DNA of 64,000 nt from Limnoperna fortunei (lineage: Eukaryota; Mollusca; Bivalvia; Mytilida; Modiolidae): contig OX104118.1 in NCBI GenBank assembly GCA_944474755.1, positions 88,767,860 to 88,831,859 of the forward strand, in the 5' to 3' direction. The notes beneath the pieces are model-generated. The model was not told where the DNA came from, made no database searches, and saw only the letters and a list, made by a program, of their open reading frames with translations. Positions 14,338-30,022 of this stretch are shown piece after piece. Within the stretch, counting starts at the first letter, position 1; each line of letters begins with the position of its first letter. The translations under genes and the position numbers were made by a program.

Positions 14338-17300
14338 GATGATAACTTCAACTGATAACCGTAACATTGACACACGTAGGTGATCGTTTGAACTGACAAT
14401 CTAAGCACAGACACAAACCGAGGATCACTTGAACTGACAACTTAAATATTGACACGCACCGGTGATCACTTGAACTTACAACATAAAAATTGACACACTT
14501 AGGTGATCCTTTGAAATGAAAATCTAAACACTGACACAAACCGATGATCACTTGAACTGACAACCTAAACATTGACACACTTAGGTGATCATTTGAACTG
14601 ACAACCTAAACATTGGCACACACCAGTGATCACTAGAACTGACAACCTAAACATTGACATACAACGGTGATCACTTGAACTGACAACCTAAACATTGACA
14701 CACACCTTTGATCACTTGAACTGACAACCTTAACATTGACACACTACGGTGATCACTTGAACTGACAACCTAAACATTGATACACACCGTTGATCACTTG
14801 AACTGACAACCTTAACATTGACACACTTAGGTAATCACTTGTTTCTGACAACCTAAACATTGATACACACCGTTGATCACTTGAACTGACAACCTAAACA
14901 TTGACACACTTAGGTGATCATTTGAAATGACAACCTTAACATTGACACACGCAGGTGATCACTTGAACTGACAACCTAAACATTGACACACACCATTGAT
15001 CACTTGAACTTACAACCTAAATATTGACACACTTAGGTGATCATTTGAACTGATAATCTAAACACACACTCAAACCGATGAGCAATTGAACTAACAACCT
15101 AAACATTGACACACCGGTGATCACTTGAACTGACAACCTAAACATTGACAGACTTAGGTGAGCACTTGAACTGACAACCTAAACATTGACAGACTTAGGT
15201 GAGCACTTGAACTGACAACCTAAACATTAACACACACCGGTGATCACTTGAACTGACAACCTAATCATTGACACAGTTGGGTGATCATTTGAACTAACAT
15301 CCTAAACATTGGCACACACCGGTGATCACTTGATCTGACAACCTTAACATTGACACACACACACCGGTGATCACTTGAACTGACAACCTTAACATCGATA
15401 CACTTAGGTGATCATTTGCACTGACATCATAAACATTGACACACATCGGTGATCACTTGAACTTACAACCTAAACATTGACACACTTAGGTGATCATTTG
15501 AACTGACAACCTAAACATTGGCACACACCAATGATCACTTGAACTTACAACCTAAATATTGACACACTTAGGTGATCATGTGAACTGATAATCTAAACAC
15601 AGACTCAAACCGATGAGCAATTGAACTAACAACCTAAACATTGACACACACCGGTGATCACTTGAACTGACAACCTAAACATTGACACACACCTGTGATC
15701 ACTTGAACTGACAACCTAAACATTGACAGACTTAGGTGAGCACTTGAACTGACAACCTAAACATTGACACACACCGGTGATCACTTGAACTGACAACCTA
15801 AACATTGACACAGTTGGGTGATCATTTGAACTAACATCCTAAACATTGGCACACACCGGTGATCACTTGATCTGACAACCTTAACATTGACACACACACC
15901 GGTGATCACTTGAACTGACAACCTTAACATCGATACACTTAGGTGATCATTTGCACTGACATCATAAACATTGACACACATCGATGATCACTTGAACTTA
16001 CAACGTAAACATTGACACACTTAGGTGATCATTTGAACTGACAACCTAAACATTGGCACACACCAGTGATCACTAGAACTGAGAACCTAAACATTGACAC
16101 ACACCTTTGATCACTTGAACTGACAACCTAAACATTGACACACTTATGTGATCATTTGAACTGACAACCTAAAGATTGACACACACCATTGATCACTTGA
16201 ACTGACAACCTAAACATCGACACACACCGGTGATCACTTGAACTGACAACCTAAACATTGACACACACCTGTGATCACTTGAACTGACAACCTAAGCATT
16301 GACACACTTAGGTGATCACTTGAACTGACAACCTAAACATTGACACACACCGGTGATTACTAGAACTGACAACCTAAACATTGACACACACCGGTGATTA
16401 CTAGAACTGACAACCTAAACATTGACACACTTAGGTGATCACTTGTTTCTGACAACCTAAACATTGAAACACACCTGTGATCACTTGAAATGACAACCTA
16501 AACATTGACACACACCGGTGATAACTTGAACTGAAAACCTAAACATTGACACACTTAGGTGATCATTTGAACTGACAATGTAAACACAGACTCAAACCGA
16601 TGATCAATTGAACTAACAACCTAAACATTGACACAGACCGGTGATCACTTGAACTGACAACCTAAACATTGACACACACCTGTGATCACTTGAACTGACA
16701 ACCTAAACATTGACACACTTAGGTGATCATTTGTAACTGACGACTTAAAGATTGACACACACCATTGATCACTTGAACTGACAACCTAAACATCGACACA
16801 CACCGGTGATCACTTGAACTGACAACCTAAACAATGACACACATCGGTGATCATTTGAACTGACAACCTAAACATTGACACACTTAGGTGATCATTTGAA
16901 CTGACAATCTTTACATTGACACACGCCGGTGATCACTTGAACTGACAACATAAACATTGACACACACCGGTGATCATTTGCACTGACATGCTAAACATTG
17001 ACACACACCTGTGATCACTTGAACTGACAACATAAACATTGACACACTTAGGTGATCATTTGAACTGACAACATAAACATAGACACACACCAGTGATCAC
17101 TTGAACTGACAACCTAAACATTGACACATTTAAGTAATCACTTGAACTGACAACCTTAACATTGACACACACCGGTGATCACTTGAACTGTCAACCTAAA
17201 CATTGACACATTTAGGTGATCATTTGAACTGACAACCTAAACATTGACACACACCGGTGATCACTTGAACTTACAACCTATACATTGACACACTTAAGTG

Positions 17301-20300
17301 ATCATTTGAACTGACAATCTAAACACTGACACACACACAGGTGATCACTTGAACTGACAACCGTAATATTGACACTGACAACCTTAACATTGTCACACAC
17401 CGGTGATCGTTTGAACTGACAAACTTAAACATTGACACACACCGGTGATCACTTGAACTGACAACCGTAAAATTGACACTGACAACCTTAACATTGTCAC
17501 ACACCGGTGATCACTTGAACTGAAAAACCTAAACATTGACACACACGGTGACCACTTGAACTGACAACCGTTACATTGACACTGCCAACCTTAACATTGC
17601 CACACACCGGTGATTACTTGAACTGAAAAACATCCACATTGACAAACACCGGTGATCACTTAAACTGACAACCGTTACATTAACACTGACAACCTTAACA
17701 TTTGACACACACCAGTGATCACTTGAACTGACAACCGTAACATTAACACTGACAACCTTAACATTTGACACACACCAGTGATCACTTGAACTGACAACCG
17801 TAACATTCACACTGACAGCCTTATCATTTGACACGCACCGGTGATCACTTGAAATGACAACCGTAACATTGACTCTGACAACCTAAACATTGACACACAC
17901 TGGTGATCACTTGAACTGACAACCTAAACATTGACACACTTACGTGATCATTTGAACTGTCAACCTAAACATTGACACACACAAGTGATCACTTTAACTG
18001 ACAGCCTTAACATTGACACAAACCCGAGATCATTTGAACTGACAACCTAAATATTGCCACACACCGGTGATCACTTGAACTTACAACATAAACATTGACA
18101 CACTTAGGTGATCCTTTGAAATGAGAATCTAAACACTGACACAAACCGATGATCTCTTGAACTGACAACCTAAACATTGACACACTTAGGTGATCATTTG
18201 AACTGACAACCTAAACATTGGCACACACCAGTGATCACTAGAACTGACAACCTAAACATTGACACACAACGGTGATCACTTGAACTGACAACCTAAACAG
18301 TGACACACACCTTTGATCACTTGAACTGACAACCTAAACATTGACAGACTTAGGTGATCACTTGAACTGACAACCTAAACATTGACACACACCGGTGATC
18401 ACTTGAACTGACAACCTAAACATTGACACACACCGGTGATAACTTGAACTGACAACCTAAACATTGACACAGTTGCGTGATCATTTGAACTGACAACCTA
18501 AACATTGACACACACCGGTGATCACTTGAACAGACAACCTTAACACAGACACACACACACCGGTGATCACTTGAACTGACAACCTAAACATTGACACACA
18601 CCGGTGATAGCTTGAACTGATAACCGTAACATTGACACACGTAGGTGATCGTTTGAACTGACAATCTAAACACAGACACAAACCGAGGATCATTTGAACT
18701 GACAACTAAACTGACACACAGCGGTGATCACTTGAACTGATAACCGTAACATTGATACATTTAGGTGATCATTTTAACTGACAACCTAAACATAGTTTCA
18801 CACCAGTGATCACTTGAACTGACAACCTAAACATTGACACACACCATTGATCACTTGAACTGACAACCTAAACATTGACACACTTAGGTGATCATTTGAA
18901 CTGAAACCTAAACATTGACACACACCAGTGATCACTTGAACTGACAACCTAAACATTGGCACACACCGGTGATCACTTGAACTGACAACCTAAACATTGT
19001 CACACACCGTTGATCAATAGAACTGACAACCTAAACATTGACACGCTTAGGTGATTATTTGAACTGACAACCTAAACATTGACACACACCAGTAATCACT
19101 TTAACTGACAGCCTAAACATTGACACAAACCCGAGATCATTTGAACTGACAACTTAAGTATTGCCACACACCTGTGATCACTTGATCTTACAACATAAAC
19201 ATTGACACACTTAGGTGATCCTTTGAAATGACAATCTAAACACTGACACAAACCGATGATCACTTGAACTGACAACCTAAACATTGACACACTTAGGTGA
19301 TCATTTGAACTGACAACCTAAACATTGCCACACACCAGTGATCACTAGAACTGACAACCTAAACATTGACACACAACGGTGATCACTTGAACTGACAACC
19401 TAAACAATGACACACACCTTTGATCACTTGAGCTGACAACCTTAACATTGACACACTTAGGTGATCATTTGAACTGACAACCTAAGGACTGACACACACC
19501 ATTGATCACTTGAACTGACAACCAAGACATCGACACACACCGGTGATCACTTGAACTGACAACCTAAACATTGACACACACCTGTGATCACTTCAACTGA
19601 CAACCTAAGCATTGACACAGTTAGGTGATCACTTGAACTGACAACCTAAACATTGACACACACCGGTGATTACTAGAACTGAGAACCTAAACATTGATAC
19701 ACACGGTTGATCACTTGAACTGACAACCTAAACAATGACACACACCTTTGGTCACTTGAACTGACAACCTTAACATTGACACACTTAGGTAATCACTTGT
19801 TTCTGACAACCTAAACATTGACACACGCCGGTGATCACTTGAATTGACAACCTAAACATTGATACACACAGCGATCACTTAAACTGACAACCTAAACATT
19901 AACACACACCTGTGATCACCTGAATTGACAAACTAAACATTGACACACCCCGGTGATCACTTGAACTGACAAACTAAACACTGACACACACCGTTGATAA
20001 CTTGAACTGACAACCTTAAACATTGACACACTTAGGTGATCATTTGCACTGACATCCTAAACATTGACACACACCGGTGATCACTTGAATTGACAACCTA
20101 AACATTGACACACCCCGGTGATCACTTGAACTGACACCCTAAACATTGACACACATCGGTGATCACTTGAACTGACAACCTAAACATTGACACAAACCCG
20201 AGATCATTTGAACTGTCAACTTAAATATTGACAAACTCCGTTGATCACTTGAACTTACAACATAAACATTGACACACTTAGGTGATCCTTTGAAATGACA

Positions 20301-21100
20301 ATCTAAACACTGACACAAACCGATGATCACTTGAACTGACAACCTAAACATTGACACACACCAGTGATCACTAGAACTGACAACCTAAACATTGACACAC
20401 AACGGTGATCACTTGAACTGACAACATAAACATTGACACACACCTTTGATCAGTTGAACTGACAACCTAAACATCGACACACACCTTTGATCACTTGAAC
20501 TTACAACCTAAATATTGACACACACCGGTGATCATTTGAACTGACAACCTAAACAATGACACACACCTTTGATCACTTGAACTGACAACCTTAACATTGA
20601 CACACTTAGGTAATCACTTGTTTCTGACAACCTAAACATTGACACACGGCGGTGATCACTTGAATTGACAACCTAAACATTGACACACACCGGTGATCAC
20701 TAGAACTTACAACCTTAATATTGACACACTTAGGTGATCATTTGAACTGACAATCTAAACACAGACTCAAACCGATGATCAATTGAACTAACAACCTAAA
20801 CATTGACACACACCGGTGATCACTTGAACTGACAACCTAAACATTGACACACACCTGCGATCACTTGAACTGACAACCTAAACATTGACACACACATGTG
20901 ATCACTTGAACTGACAACTTAAACATTGAAACACTTAGGTGATCATTTGAACTTAAACCTAAACATTGACACACACCAGTGATCACTTGAACTGACAATC
21001 TAAACCTTGACACACACCGGTGATCACTTGAACTGACAACCTAAACATTGACACACACCGGTGATAACTTGAACTGAGAACCTAAACATTGACACACACC
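14338..21100 (+). repeat. long higher-order unit, copy 2 (6763 bp, internally deleted)
   Basis: Second copy of the unit at 6471-14337, with only scattered single-base differences where I compared them. It lacks 1149 bp corresponding to 9110-10258 of copy 1. It also differs by one-monomer indels near the positions matching 7.04 and 7.43 kb, which compensate so that the 7867-bp offset is restored. The next boundary monomer is at 21101, where a further, truncated cycle begins that matches 12538 onward (offset 8563). Confidence 0.8.
17350..17911 (+). repeat. cluster of seven extended 62/63-bp monomers, copy 2
   Basis: Counterpart of 10632-11193 at offset 6718. The only difference I noticed is one base, GATAACCG in copy 1 against GACAACCG here near 17716. 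The close match shows that the extended monomers existed before the long unit was duplicated. Confidence 0.85.
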
Positions 21101-22554
21101 GATGATAACTTCAACTGATAACCGTAACATTGACACACGTAGGTGATCGTTTGAACTGACAATCTAAGCACAGACACAAACCGAGGATCACTTGAACTGA
21201 CAACTAAACTGACACACAGCGGTGATCACTTGAACTGTTAACCGTAACATTGATACATTTAGGTGATCATTTTAACTGACAACCTAAACATAGATTCACA
21301 CTAGTGATCACTTGAACTGACAACCTAAACATTGACACACACCATTGATCACTTGAACTGACAACTTAAACATTGACACACTTAGGTGATCATTTGAACT
21401 GAAACCTAAACATTGACACACACCAGTGATCACTTGAACTGACAACCTAAACATTGACTCAAACCGGTGATCACTTGAACTGACAACCTAAACATTGTCA
21501 CACACCGTTGATCAATAGAACTGACAACCTAAACATTGACACACTTAGGTGATTATTTGAACTGACAACCTAAACATTGATACACACAGCGATCACTTAA
21601 ACTGACAACCTAAACATTAACACACACCTGTGATCACCTGAACTGACAAACTAAACATTGACACACCCCGGTGATCACTTGAACTGACAAACTAAACACT
21701 GACACACACCGTTGATAACTTGAACTGACAACCTTAAACATTGACACATTTACGTGATCATTTGCACTGACATCCTAAACATTGACACACACCGGTGATC
21801 ACTTGAATTGACAACCTAAACATTGACACACCCCGGTGATCACTTGAACTGACACCCTAAACATTGACACACATCGGTGATCACTTGAACTGACAACCTA
21901 AACATTGACACAAACCCGAGATCATTTGAACTGTCAACTTAAATATTGACAAACTCCGTTGATCACTTGAACTTACAACATAAACATTGACACACTTAGG
22001 TGATCCTTTGAAATGACAATCTAAACACTGACACAAACCGATGATCACTTGAACTGACAACCTAAACATTGACACACACCAGTGATCACTAGAACTGACA
22101 ACCTAAACATTGACACACAACGGTGATCACTTGAACTGACAACATAAACATTGACACACACCTTTGATCAGTTGAACTGACAACCTAAACATCGACACAC
22201 ACCTGTGATCACTTGAACTTACAACCTAAATATTGACACACACCGGTGATCATTTGAACTGACAACCTAAACAATGACACACACCTTTGATCACTTGAAC
22301 TGACAACCTTAACATTGACACACTTAGGTAATCACTTGTTTCTGACAACCAAAACATTGACACACGCCGGTGATCACTTGAATTGACAACCTAAACATTG
22401 GCACACACCGGTGATCACTAGAACTTACAACCTAAATATTGACACACTTAGGTGATCATTTGAACTGACAATCTAAACACAGACTCAAACCGATGATCAA
22501 TTGAACTAACAACCTAAACATTGACACACACCGGTGATCACTTGAACTGACAAC
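19838..22554 (+). repeat. tandem repeat with 1718-bp offset
   Basis: About 1.0 kb from 19838 to 20836 is repeated at 21556-22554 (offset 1718, 42 monomers less 4 bp). The first copy continues with about 720 bp (20837-21555) that the second lacks, since the second switches at about 22555 to the unit described at 22641. The first copy also matches 13.0-13.96 kb, which links this tandem repeat to the long units. Confidence 0.7.
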
Positions 22555-22640
22555 TAAACTGACACACAGCGCTGATCACTTGAATTGACAACCTAAACAT
22601 TGACACACACTGGTGATCACTTGAACTGACACCCTAAACA

Positions 22641-25637
22641 TTGATACATTTTGGTGATCATTTGAACTGACAACCTAAACATCGACACACACCGGTGATC
22701 ACTTGAACTGACAACCTTAACATCGACACACTTAGGTGATCATTTGCACTGACATCATAAACATTGACACACATCGGTGATCACTTGAACTTACAACCTA
22801 AACATTGACACACTTAGGTGATCATTTGAACTGACAACCTAAACATTGGCACACACCAGTGATCACTAGAACTGACAACCTAAACATTGACACAAACGCG
22901 AGATCATTTGAACTGTCAACTTAAATATTGACACACTCCGTTGATCACTTGAACTTACAACATAAGGATTGACGCACTTAGGTGATCCTTTGAAATGACA
23001 ATCTAAACACTGACACAAACCGACGATCACTTGAACTGATACCCTAAACATTGACACACTTAGGTGATCATTTGAATTGACAACCTAAACATTGGCACAC
23101 ACCAGTGATCACTAGAACTGACAACCTAAACATTGACACACAACGGTGATCACTTGAACTGACAACCTAAACATTGACACAGACCTTTGATCAGTTGAAC
23201 TGACAACCTAAACATCGACACACACCTGTGATCACTTGAACTGACAACCTAAACATTGACACACTAAGGTGATTACTAGAACTGACAACCTAAACATTGA
23301 TACACACCGTTGATCACTTGAACTGACAACCTAAACAATGACACACACCTTTGATCACTTGAACTGACAACCTTAACATTGACACACTTAGGTAATCACT
23401 TGTTTCTGACAACTTAAACATTGACACACACCGGTGATCACTTGAACTGACAACCTAAACATTGACACACTTAGGTGATCATTTGAAATGACAACCTTAA
23501 CATTAACACATGCAGGGGATCACCTGAACTGACAACCTAAACAATGACCCACACCATCGATCACTTGAACTTACAACCTAAATATTGACACACTTAGGTG
23601 ATCAATTGAACTAACAACCTAAACATTGACACACACCGGTGATCACTTGAACTGACAACCTAAACATTGACACACACCTGTGATCACTTGAACTGACAAC
23701 CTAAACATTGACAGACTTAGGTGAGCACTTGAACTGACATCATAAACATTGACACACATCGGTGATCACTTGATCTTACAACCTAAACATTGACACACTT
23801 AGGTGATCATTTGAACTGACAACCTAAACATTGGCACACACCAGTGATCACTAGAATTGACAACCTAAACATTGACACACAACGGTGATCACTTCAACTG
23901 ACAACCTAAACATTGACACACACCTGAAATCACTTGAACTGACAACCTAAGCATTGACACACTTAGGTGATCACTTGAACTGACAACCTAAACATTGACA
24001 CACACCGGTGATTACTAGAACTGACAACCTAAACATTGATACACTCCGTTGATCACTTGAACTGACAGCCTAAACAATGACACACACCTTTGATCACTTG
24101 AACTGACAACCTTAACATTGACACACTTAGGTAATCACTTGTTTCTGACAACCTAAACATTGACACACACTGGTGATCACTTGAACTGACAACCTAAACA
24201 TTGACACACACCGGTGATCATTTGAACTGACAACCTTAACATTGACACACGCCGGTGATCACTTGAACTGACAACCTAAACATTGACACACACCGGTGAT
24301 CACTTGAACTTACAACCTAATTATTGACACACACCGGTGATAATTTGAACTGACAACCTAAACAATGACACACACCTTTGATCATTTGAACTGACAACCT
24401 TAACATTGACACACTTAGGTAATCACTTGTTTCTGACAACCTAAACATTGACACAAACCGGTGATCACTTGAACTGACAACCTAAACATTGACACACACC
24501 GGTGATAACTTGAACTGACAACCTAAACATTGACACACTTAGGTGATCATTTGAACAGACAACCTTAACATTGACACACGCCGGTGATCACTTGAACTGA
24601 CAACGTAAACATTGACACACACCGGTGATCACTTGAACTTAGAACCTAAATATTGACACACTTAGGTGATCATTTGAACTGACAATCTAAACACAGACTC
24701 AAACCGATGATCAATTGAACTAACAACCTAAACATTGACACACACCGGTAATCACTTGAACTGACAACCTAAACATTGACAGACTTAGGTGATCACTTGA
24801 ACTGACAACCTAAACATTGACAGACACCGGTGATCACTTGAACTGACAACCTAAACATTGACACACACCGGTGATAACTTGAACTGACAACCTAAACATT
24901 GACACAGTTGGGTGATCATTTGAACTGACAACCTAAACATTGGCACAAACCGGTGATCACTTGAACTGACAACCTTAACATTGACACACACACATCGGTG
25001 ATCACTTGAACTGACGACCTAAACATTGACTTACACCGGTGATAACTTTAACTGATAACCGTAACATTGACACACGTAGGTGATCGTTTGAACTGACAAT
25101 CTAAACACAGACACAAACCGAGGATCACTTGAACTGACAACTAAACTGACACACAGCGGGGATCACTTGAACTGATAACCGTAACATTGATACATTTAGG
25201 TGATCATTTTAACTGACAACCTAAACATAGATTCACACCAGCGATCACTTGAACTGACAACCTAAACATTGACACACACCATTGATCACTTGAACTGACT
25301 ACTTAAACATTGACACACTTAGGTGATCATTTGAACTGAAACCTAAACATAGATTCACACTAGTGATCACTTGAACTGACAACCTAAACATTAACACACA
25401 CCTGTGATCACCTGAACTGACAACCTAAACATTGACACACCCCGGTGATCACTTGAACTGACAAACTAAACACTGACACATACCGTTGATAACTTGAGCT
25501 GACAACCTTAAACATTGACACACTTAGGTGATCATTTGCACTGACATCCTAAACATTGACACACACCGGTGATCACTTGAATTGACAACCTAAACATTGA
25601 CACACACCGGTGATCACTTGAACTGACACCCTAAACA
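22641..25637 (+). repeat. 3-kb higher-order unit, left copy
   Basis: Bounded by the variant TTGATACATTTTGG at 22641 and 25638 (2997 bp). Parts match the unit right of the gap: the AGGGGATCAC variant at 23515 pairs with 27453, and the CTGACGACCT variant at 25011 with 28907. The offsets of 3938 and 3896 differ by one monomer. Contains the TTGTTTCTGAC monomer several times (near 23400, 24135 and 24425). Confidence 0.7.
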
Positions 25638-26149
25638 TTGATACATTTTGGTGATCATTTGAACTGACAACCTAAACATCGACACACACCGGTGATCACT
25701 TGAACTGACAACCTTAACATCGACACACTTAGGTGATCATTTGCACTGACATCATAAACATTGACACACATCGGTGATCACTTGAACTTACAACCTAAAC
25801 ATTGACACACTTAGGTGATCATTTGAACTGACAACTTAAACATTGGCACACACCAGTGATCACTAGAACTGACAACCTAAACATTGACACAAACCCGAGA
25901 TCATTTGAACTGTCAACTTAAATATTGACACACTCCGTTGATCACTTGAACTTACAACATAAAGATTGACGCACTTAGGTGATCCTTTGAAATGACAATC
26001 TAAACACTGACACAAACCGACGATCACTTGAACTGATACCCTAAACATTGACACACTTAGGTGATCATTTGAATTGACAACCTAAACATTGGCACACACC
26101 AGTGATCACTGAAACTGACAACCTAAACATTGACACACAACGGTGATCA

Positions 26150-26349
26150 NNNNNNNNNNNNNNNNNNNNNNNNNNNNNNNNNNNNNNNNNNNNNNNNNNN
26201 NNNNNNNNNNNNNNNNNNNNNNNNNNNNNNNNNNNNNNNNNNNNNNNNNNNNNNNNNNNNNNNNNNNNNNNNNNNNNNNNNNNNNNNNNNNNNNNNNNNN
26301 NNNNNNNNNNNNNNNNNNNNNNNNNNNNNNNNNNNNNNNNNNNNNNNNN
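26150..26349. other. assembly gap, 200 N
   Basis: Exactly 200 N. A round length like this is usually a placeholder inserted by scaffolding software, so the true distance is unknown. Sequence resumes at 26350 inside the same satellite, in the same orientation. The right flank from 26350 repeats the left flank from 25491 (offset 859), which matters for how the gap should be read. Confidence 0.97.
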
Positions 26350-26496
26350 AACTTGAGCTGACAACCTTAAACATTGACACACTTAGGTGATCATTTGCAC
26401 TGACATCCTAAACATTGACACACACCGGTGATCACTTGAATTGACAACCTAAACATTGACACACACCGGTGATCACTTGAACTGACACCCTAAACA

Positions 26497-29400
26497 TTGA
26501 TACATTTTGGTGATCATTTGAACTGACAAACTAAACATCGACACACACCGGTGATCACTTGAACTGACAACCTTAACATCGACACACTTAGGTGATCATT
26601 TGCACTGACATCATAAACATTGACACACATCGGTGATCACTTGAACTTACAACCTAAACATTGACACACTTAGGTGATCATTTGAACTGACAACCTAAAC
26701 ATTGGCACACACCAGTGATCACTAGAACTGACAACCTAAACATTGACACAAACCCGAGATCATTTGAACTGTCAACTTAAATATTGACACACTCCGTTGA
26801 TCACTTGAACTTACAACATAAAGATTGACACACTTAGGTGATCCTTTGAAATGACAATCTAAACACTGACACAAACCGATGATCACTTGAACTGACAACC
26901 TAAACATTGACACACTTAGGTGATCATTTGAATTGACAACCTAAACATTGGCACACACCAGTTATCACTAGAACTGACAACCTAAACATTGACACACACC
27001 TTTGATCACTTGAACTGACAACCTAAACATTGACACACACCTTTGATCAGTTGAACTGACAACATAAACATCGACATACACCTGTGATCACTTGAACTGA
27101 CAACCTAAACATTGACACACTAAGGTGATCACTTGAACTGACAACCTAAACATTGACACAAACCGGTGATTACTAGAACTGACAACCTAAACATTGATAC
27201 ACACCGTTGATCACTTGAACTGACAACCTAAACAATGACACACACCTTTGATCACTTGAACTGACAACCTTAACATTTACACACTTAGGTAATCACTTGT
27301 TTCTGACAACTTAAACATTGACACACACCGGTGATCACTTGAACTGACAACCTAAACATTGACACACACCGGTGATAATTTGAACTGACAACCTAAACAT
27401 TGACACACTTAGGTGATCATTTGAAATGACAAACTTAACATTAACACACGCAGGGGATCACTTGAACTGACAACCTAAACATTGACCCACACCATTGATC
27501 ACTTGAAGTTACAACCTAAATATTGACACACTTAGGTGATCAATTGAACTAACAACCTAAACATTGACACACACCGGTGATCACTTGAACTGACAACCTA
27601 AACATTGACACACACCTGTGATCACTTGAACTGACAACCTAAACATTGACAGACTTAGGTGAGCACTTGAACTGACAACCTAAACATTGACACACACCGG
27701 TGATCACTTGAACTGACAAAATAAACATTGACACAGTTGGGTGATCATTTGAACTAACATCCTAAACATTGGCACACACCCGTGATCACTTGAACTGACA
27801 ACCTTAACATCGATAAACTTTGGTGATCATTTGCACTGACATCATAATCATTGACACACATCGGTGATCACTTGATCTTACAACCTAAGCATTGACACAC
27901 TTAGGTGATCATTTGAACTGACAACCTAAACATTGGCACACACCAGTGATCACTACAATTGACAACCTAAACATTGACACACAACGGTGATCACTTCAAC
28001 TGACAACCTAAACATTGACACACTTAGGTGATCATTTGAACTGACAACCTAAAGATTGACACACACCATTGATCACTGGAACTGACAACCTAAACATCGA
28101 CACACACCGTTGATCACTTGAACTGACAACCTAAACATTGACACACACCTGAAATCACTTGAACTGACAACCTAAGCATTGACACACTTAGGTGATCACT
28201 TCAACTGACAACCGAAACATTGACACACACCGGTGATTACTAGAACTGACAACCTAAACATTGATACACACCGATGATCACTTGAACTGACAGCCTAAAC
28301 AATGACACACACCTTTGATCACTTGAACTGACAACCTTAACATTGACACACTTAGGTAATCACTTGTTTCTGACAACCTAAACATTGACACACACCGGTG
28401 ATCACTTGAACTGACAACCTAAACATTGACACACACCGGTGATCATTTGAACTGACAACCTTAACATTGACACACGCCGGTTATCACTTGAACTGACAAC
28501 CTAAACATTGACACACACCGGTGATCACTTGAACTTACAACCTAAACATTGACAGACTTAGGTGATCACTTGAACTGACAACCTAAACATTGACACACAC
28601 CGGTGATCACTTGAACTGACAACCTAAACATTGACACACACCTGTGATCACTTGAACTGACAACCTAAACATTGACAGACTTAGGTGATCACTTGAACTG
28701 ACAACCTAAACATTGACACACACCGGTGATCACTTGAACTGACAACCTAAACATTGACACATACCGGTGATAACTTGAACTGACAACCTAAACATTGACA
28801 CAGTTGGGTGATCATTTGAACTGACAACCTAAACATTGGCACAAACCGGTGATCACTTGAACTGACAACCTTAACATTGACACACACACATCGGTGATCA
28901 CTTGAACTGACGACCTAAACATTGACTTACACCGGTGATAACTTTAACTGATAACCGTAACATTGACACACGTAGGTGATCGTTTGAACTGACAATCTAA
29001 ACACAGACACAAACCGAGGATCACTTGAACTGACAACTAAACTGACACACAGCGGGGATCACTTGAACTGATAACCGTAACATTGATACATTTAGGTGAT
29101 CATTTTAACTGACAACCTAAACATAGATTCACACCAGCGATCACTTGAACTGACAACCTAAACATTGACACACACCATTGATCACTTGAACTGACTACTT
29201 AAACATTGACACACTTAGGTGATCATTTGAACTGAAACCTAAACATTGACACACACCAGTGATCACTTGAACTGACAACCTAAACATTGACTCACACCGG
29301 TGATCACTTGAACTGACAACCTAAATATTGTCACACACCGTTGATCAATAGAACTGACAACCTAAACATTGACACACCTAGGTGATTATTTGAACTGACA

Positions 29401-30022
29401 TCCTAAACATTGACACACACCTGTGATCACTTGAACTGACAACATAAACATTGACACACTTAGGTGATCATTTGAACTGACAACATTAACATAGACACAC
29501 ACCAGTGATCACTTGAAGTGACAACCTAAACATTGACACATTTAGGTAATCACTTGAACTGACAACCTTAACATTAACACACCGGTGATCACTTGAACTG
29601 ACAACCTAAATATTGTCACACACCGTTGATCAATAGAACTGACAACCTAAACATTGACACACTTAGGTGATTATTTGAACTGACAACCTAAACATTGATA
29701 CACACAGCGATCACTTAAACTGACAACCCTAACATTGACACACACCTGTGATCACTTGAACTGACGACCTAAACATTGACACACACCGGTAATCACTTGA
29801 ACTGACAAACTAAACATTGACACACCCCGGTGATCACTTGAACTGACAAACTAGACACTGACACACACCGTTGATAACTTGAACTGACAACCTTAAACAT
29901 TGACACACTTAGGTGATCATTTGCACTGACATCCTAATCATTGACACACACCGGTGTTCACTTGAATTGACAACCTAAACATTGACACACACCGGTGATC
30001 ACTTGAACTGACACCCTAAACA
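26497..30022 (+). repeat. 3.5-kb higher-order unit, right copy
   Basis: Bounded by TTGATACATTTTGG at 26497 and 30023 (3526 bp). It is co-linear with 22641-25637 apart from monomer gains and losses. It starts 147 bp after the end of the assembly gap, so part of its relation to the left copy depends on whether the gap flanks are a true tandem repeat or overlapping contig ends. Confidence 0.65.

Larger units (their letters stand above)
1..26149 (+). repeat. 41-bp satellite array, part left of the assembly gap
   Basis: Uninterrupted head-to-tail array of a 41-bp monomer. The first monomer occupies 1-41, the second 42-82, and the register can be followed to the gap. The monomer starts TGAACTGACAACCTAAAC and ends either ACCGGTGATCACT or TTAGGTGATCATT, with other endings such as ACCAGTGATCACT, ACCTGTGATCACT, ACCATTGATCACT and ACCGATGATCAAT. 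No monomer was seen in reverse orientation and no foreign sequence interrupts the array. The consensus has about 15 A, 12 C, 6 G and 8 T, so the plus strand is strongly A- and C-rich. This part is a mosaic of long higher-order blocks described separately. I do not recognise the satellite family. Its size and lack of genes suggest heterochromatin, but a chromosomal location cannot be read from the sequence. Confidence 0.98.

Noticed and set aside
26065..26390. Reading frames on both strands spanning the N run
   Set aside because: They consist mostly of unknown residues from the 200 N and have no coding evidence.
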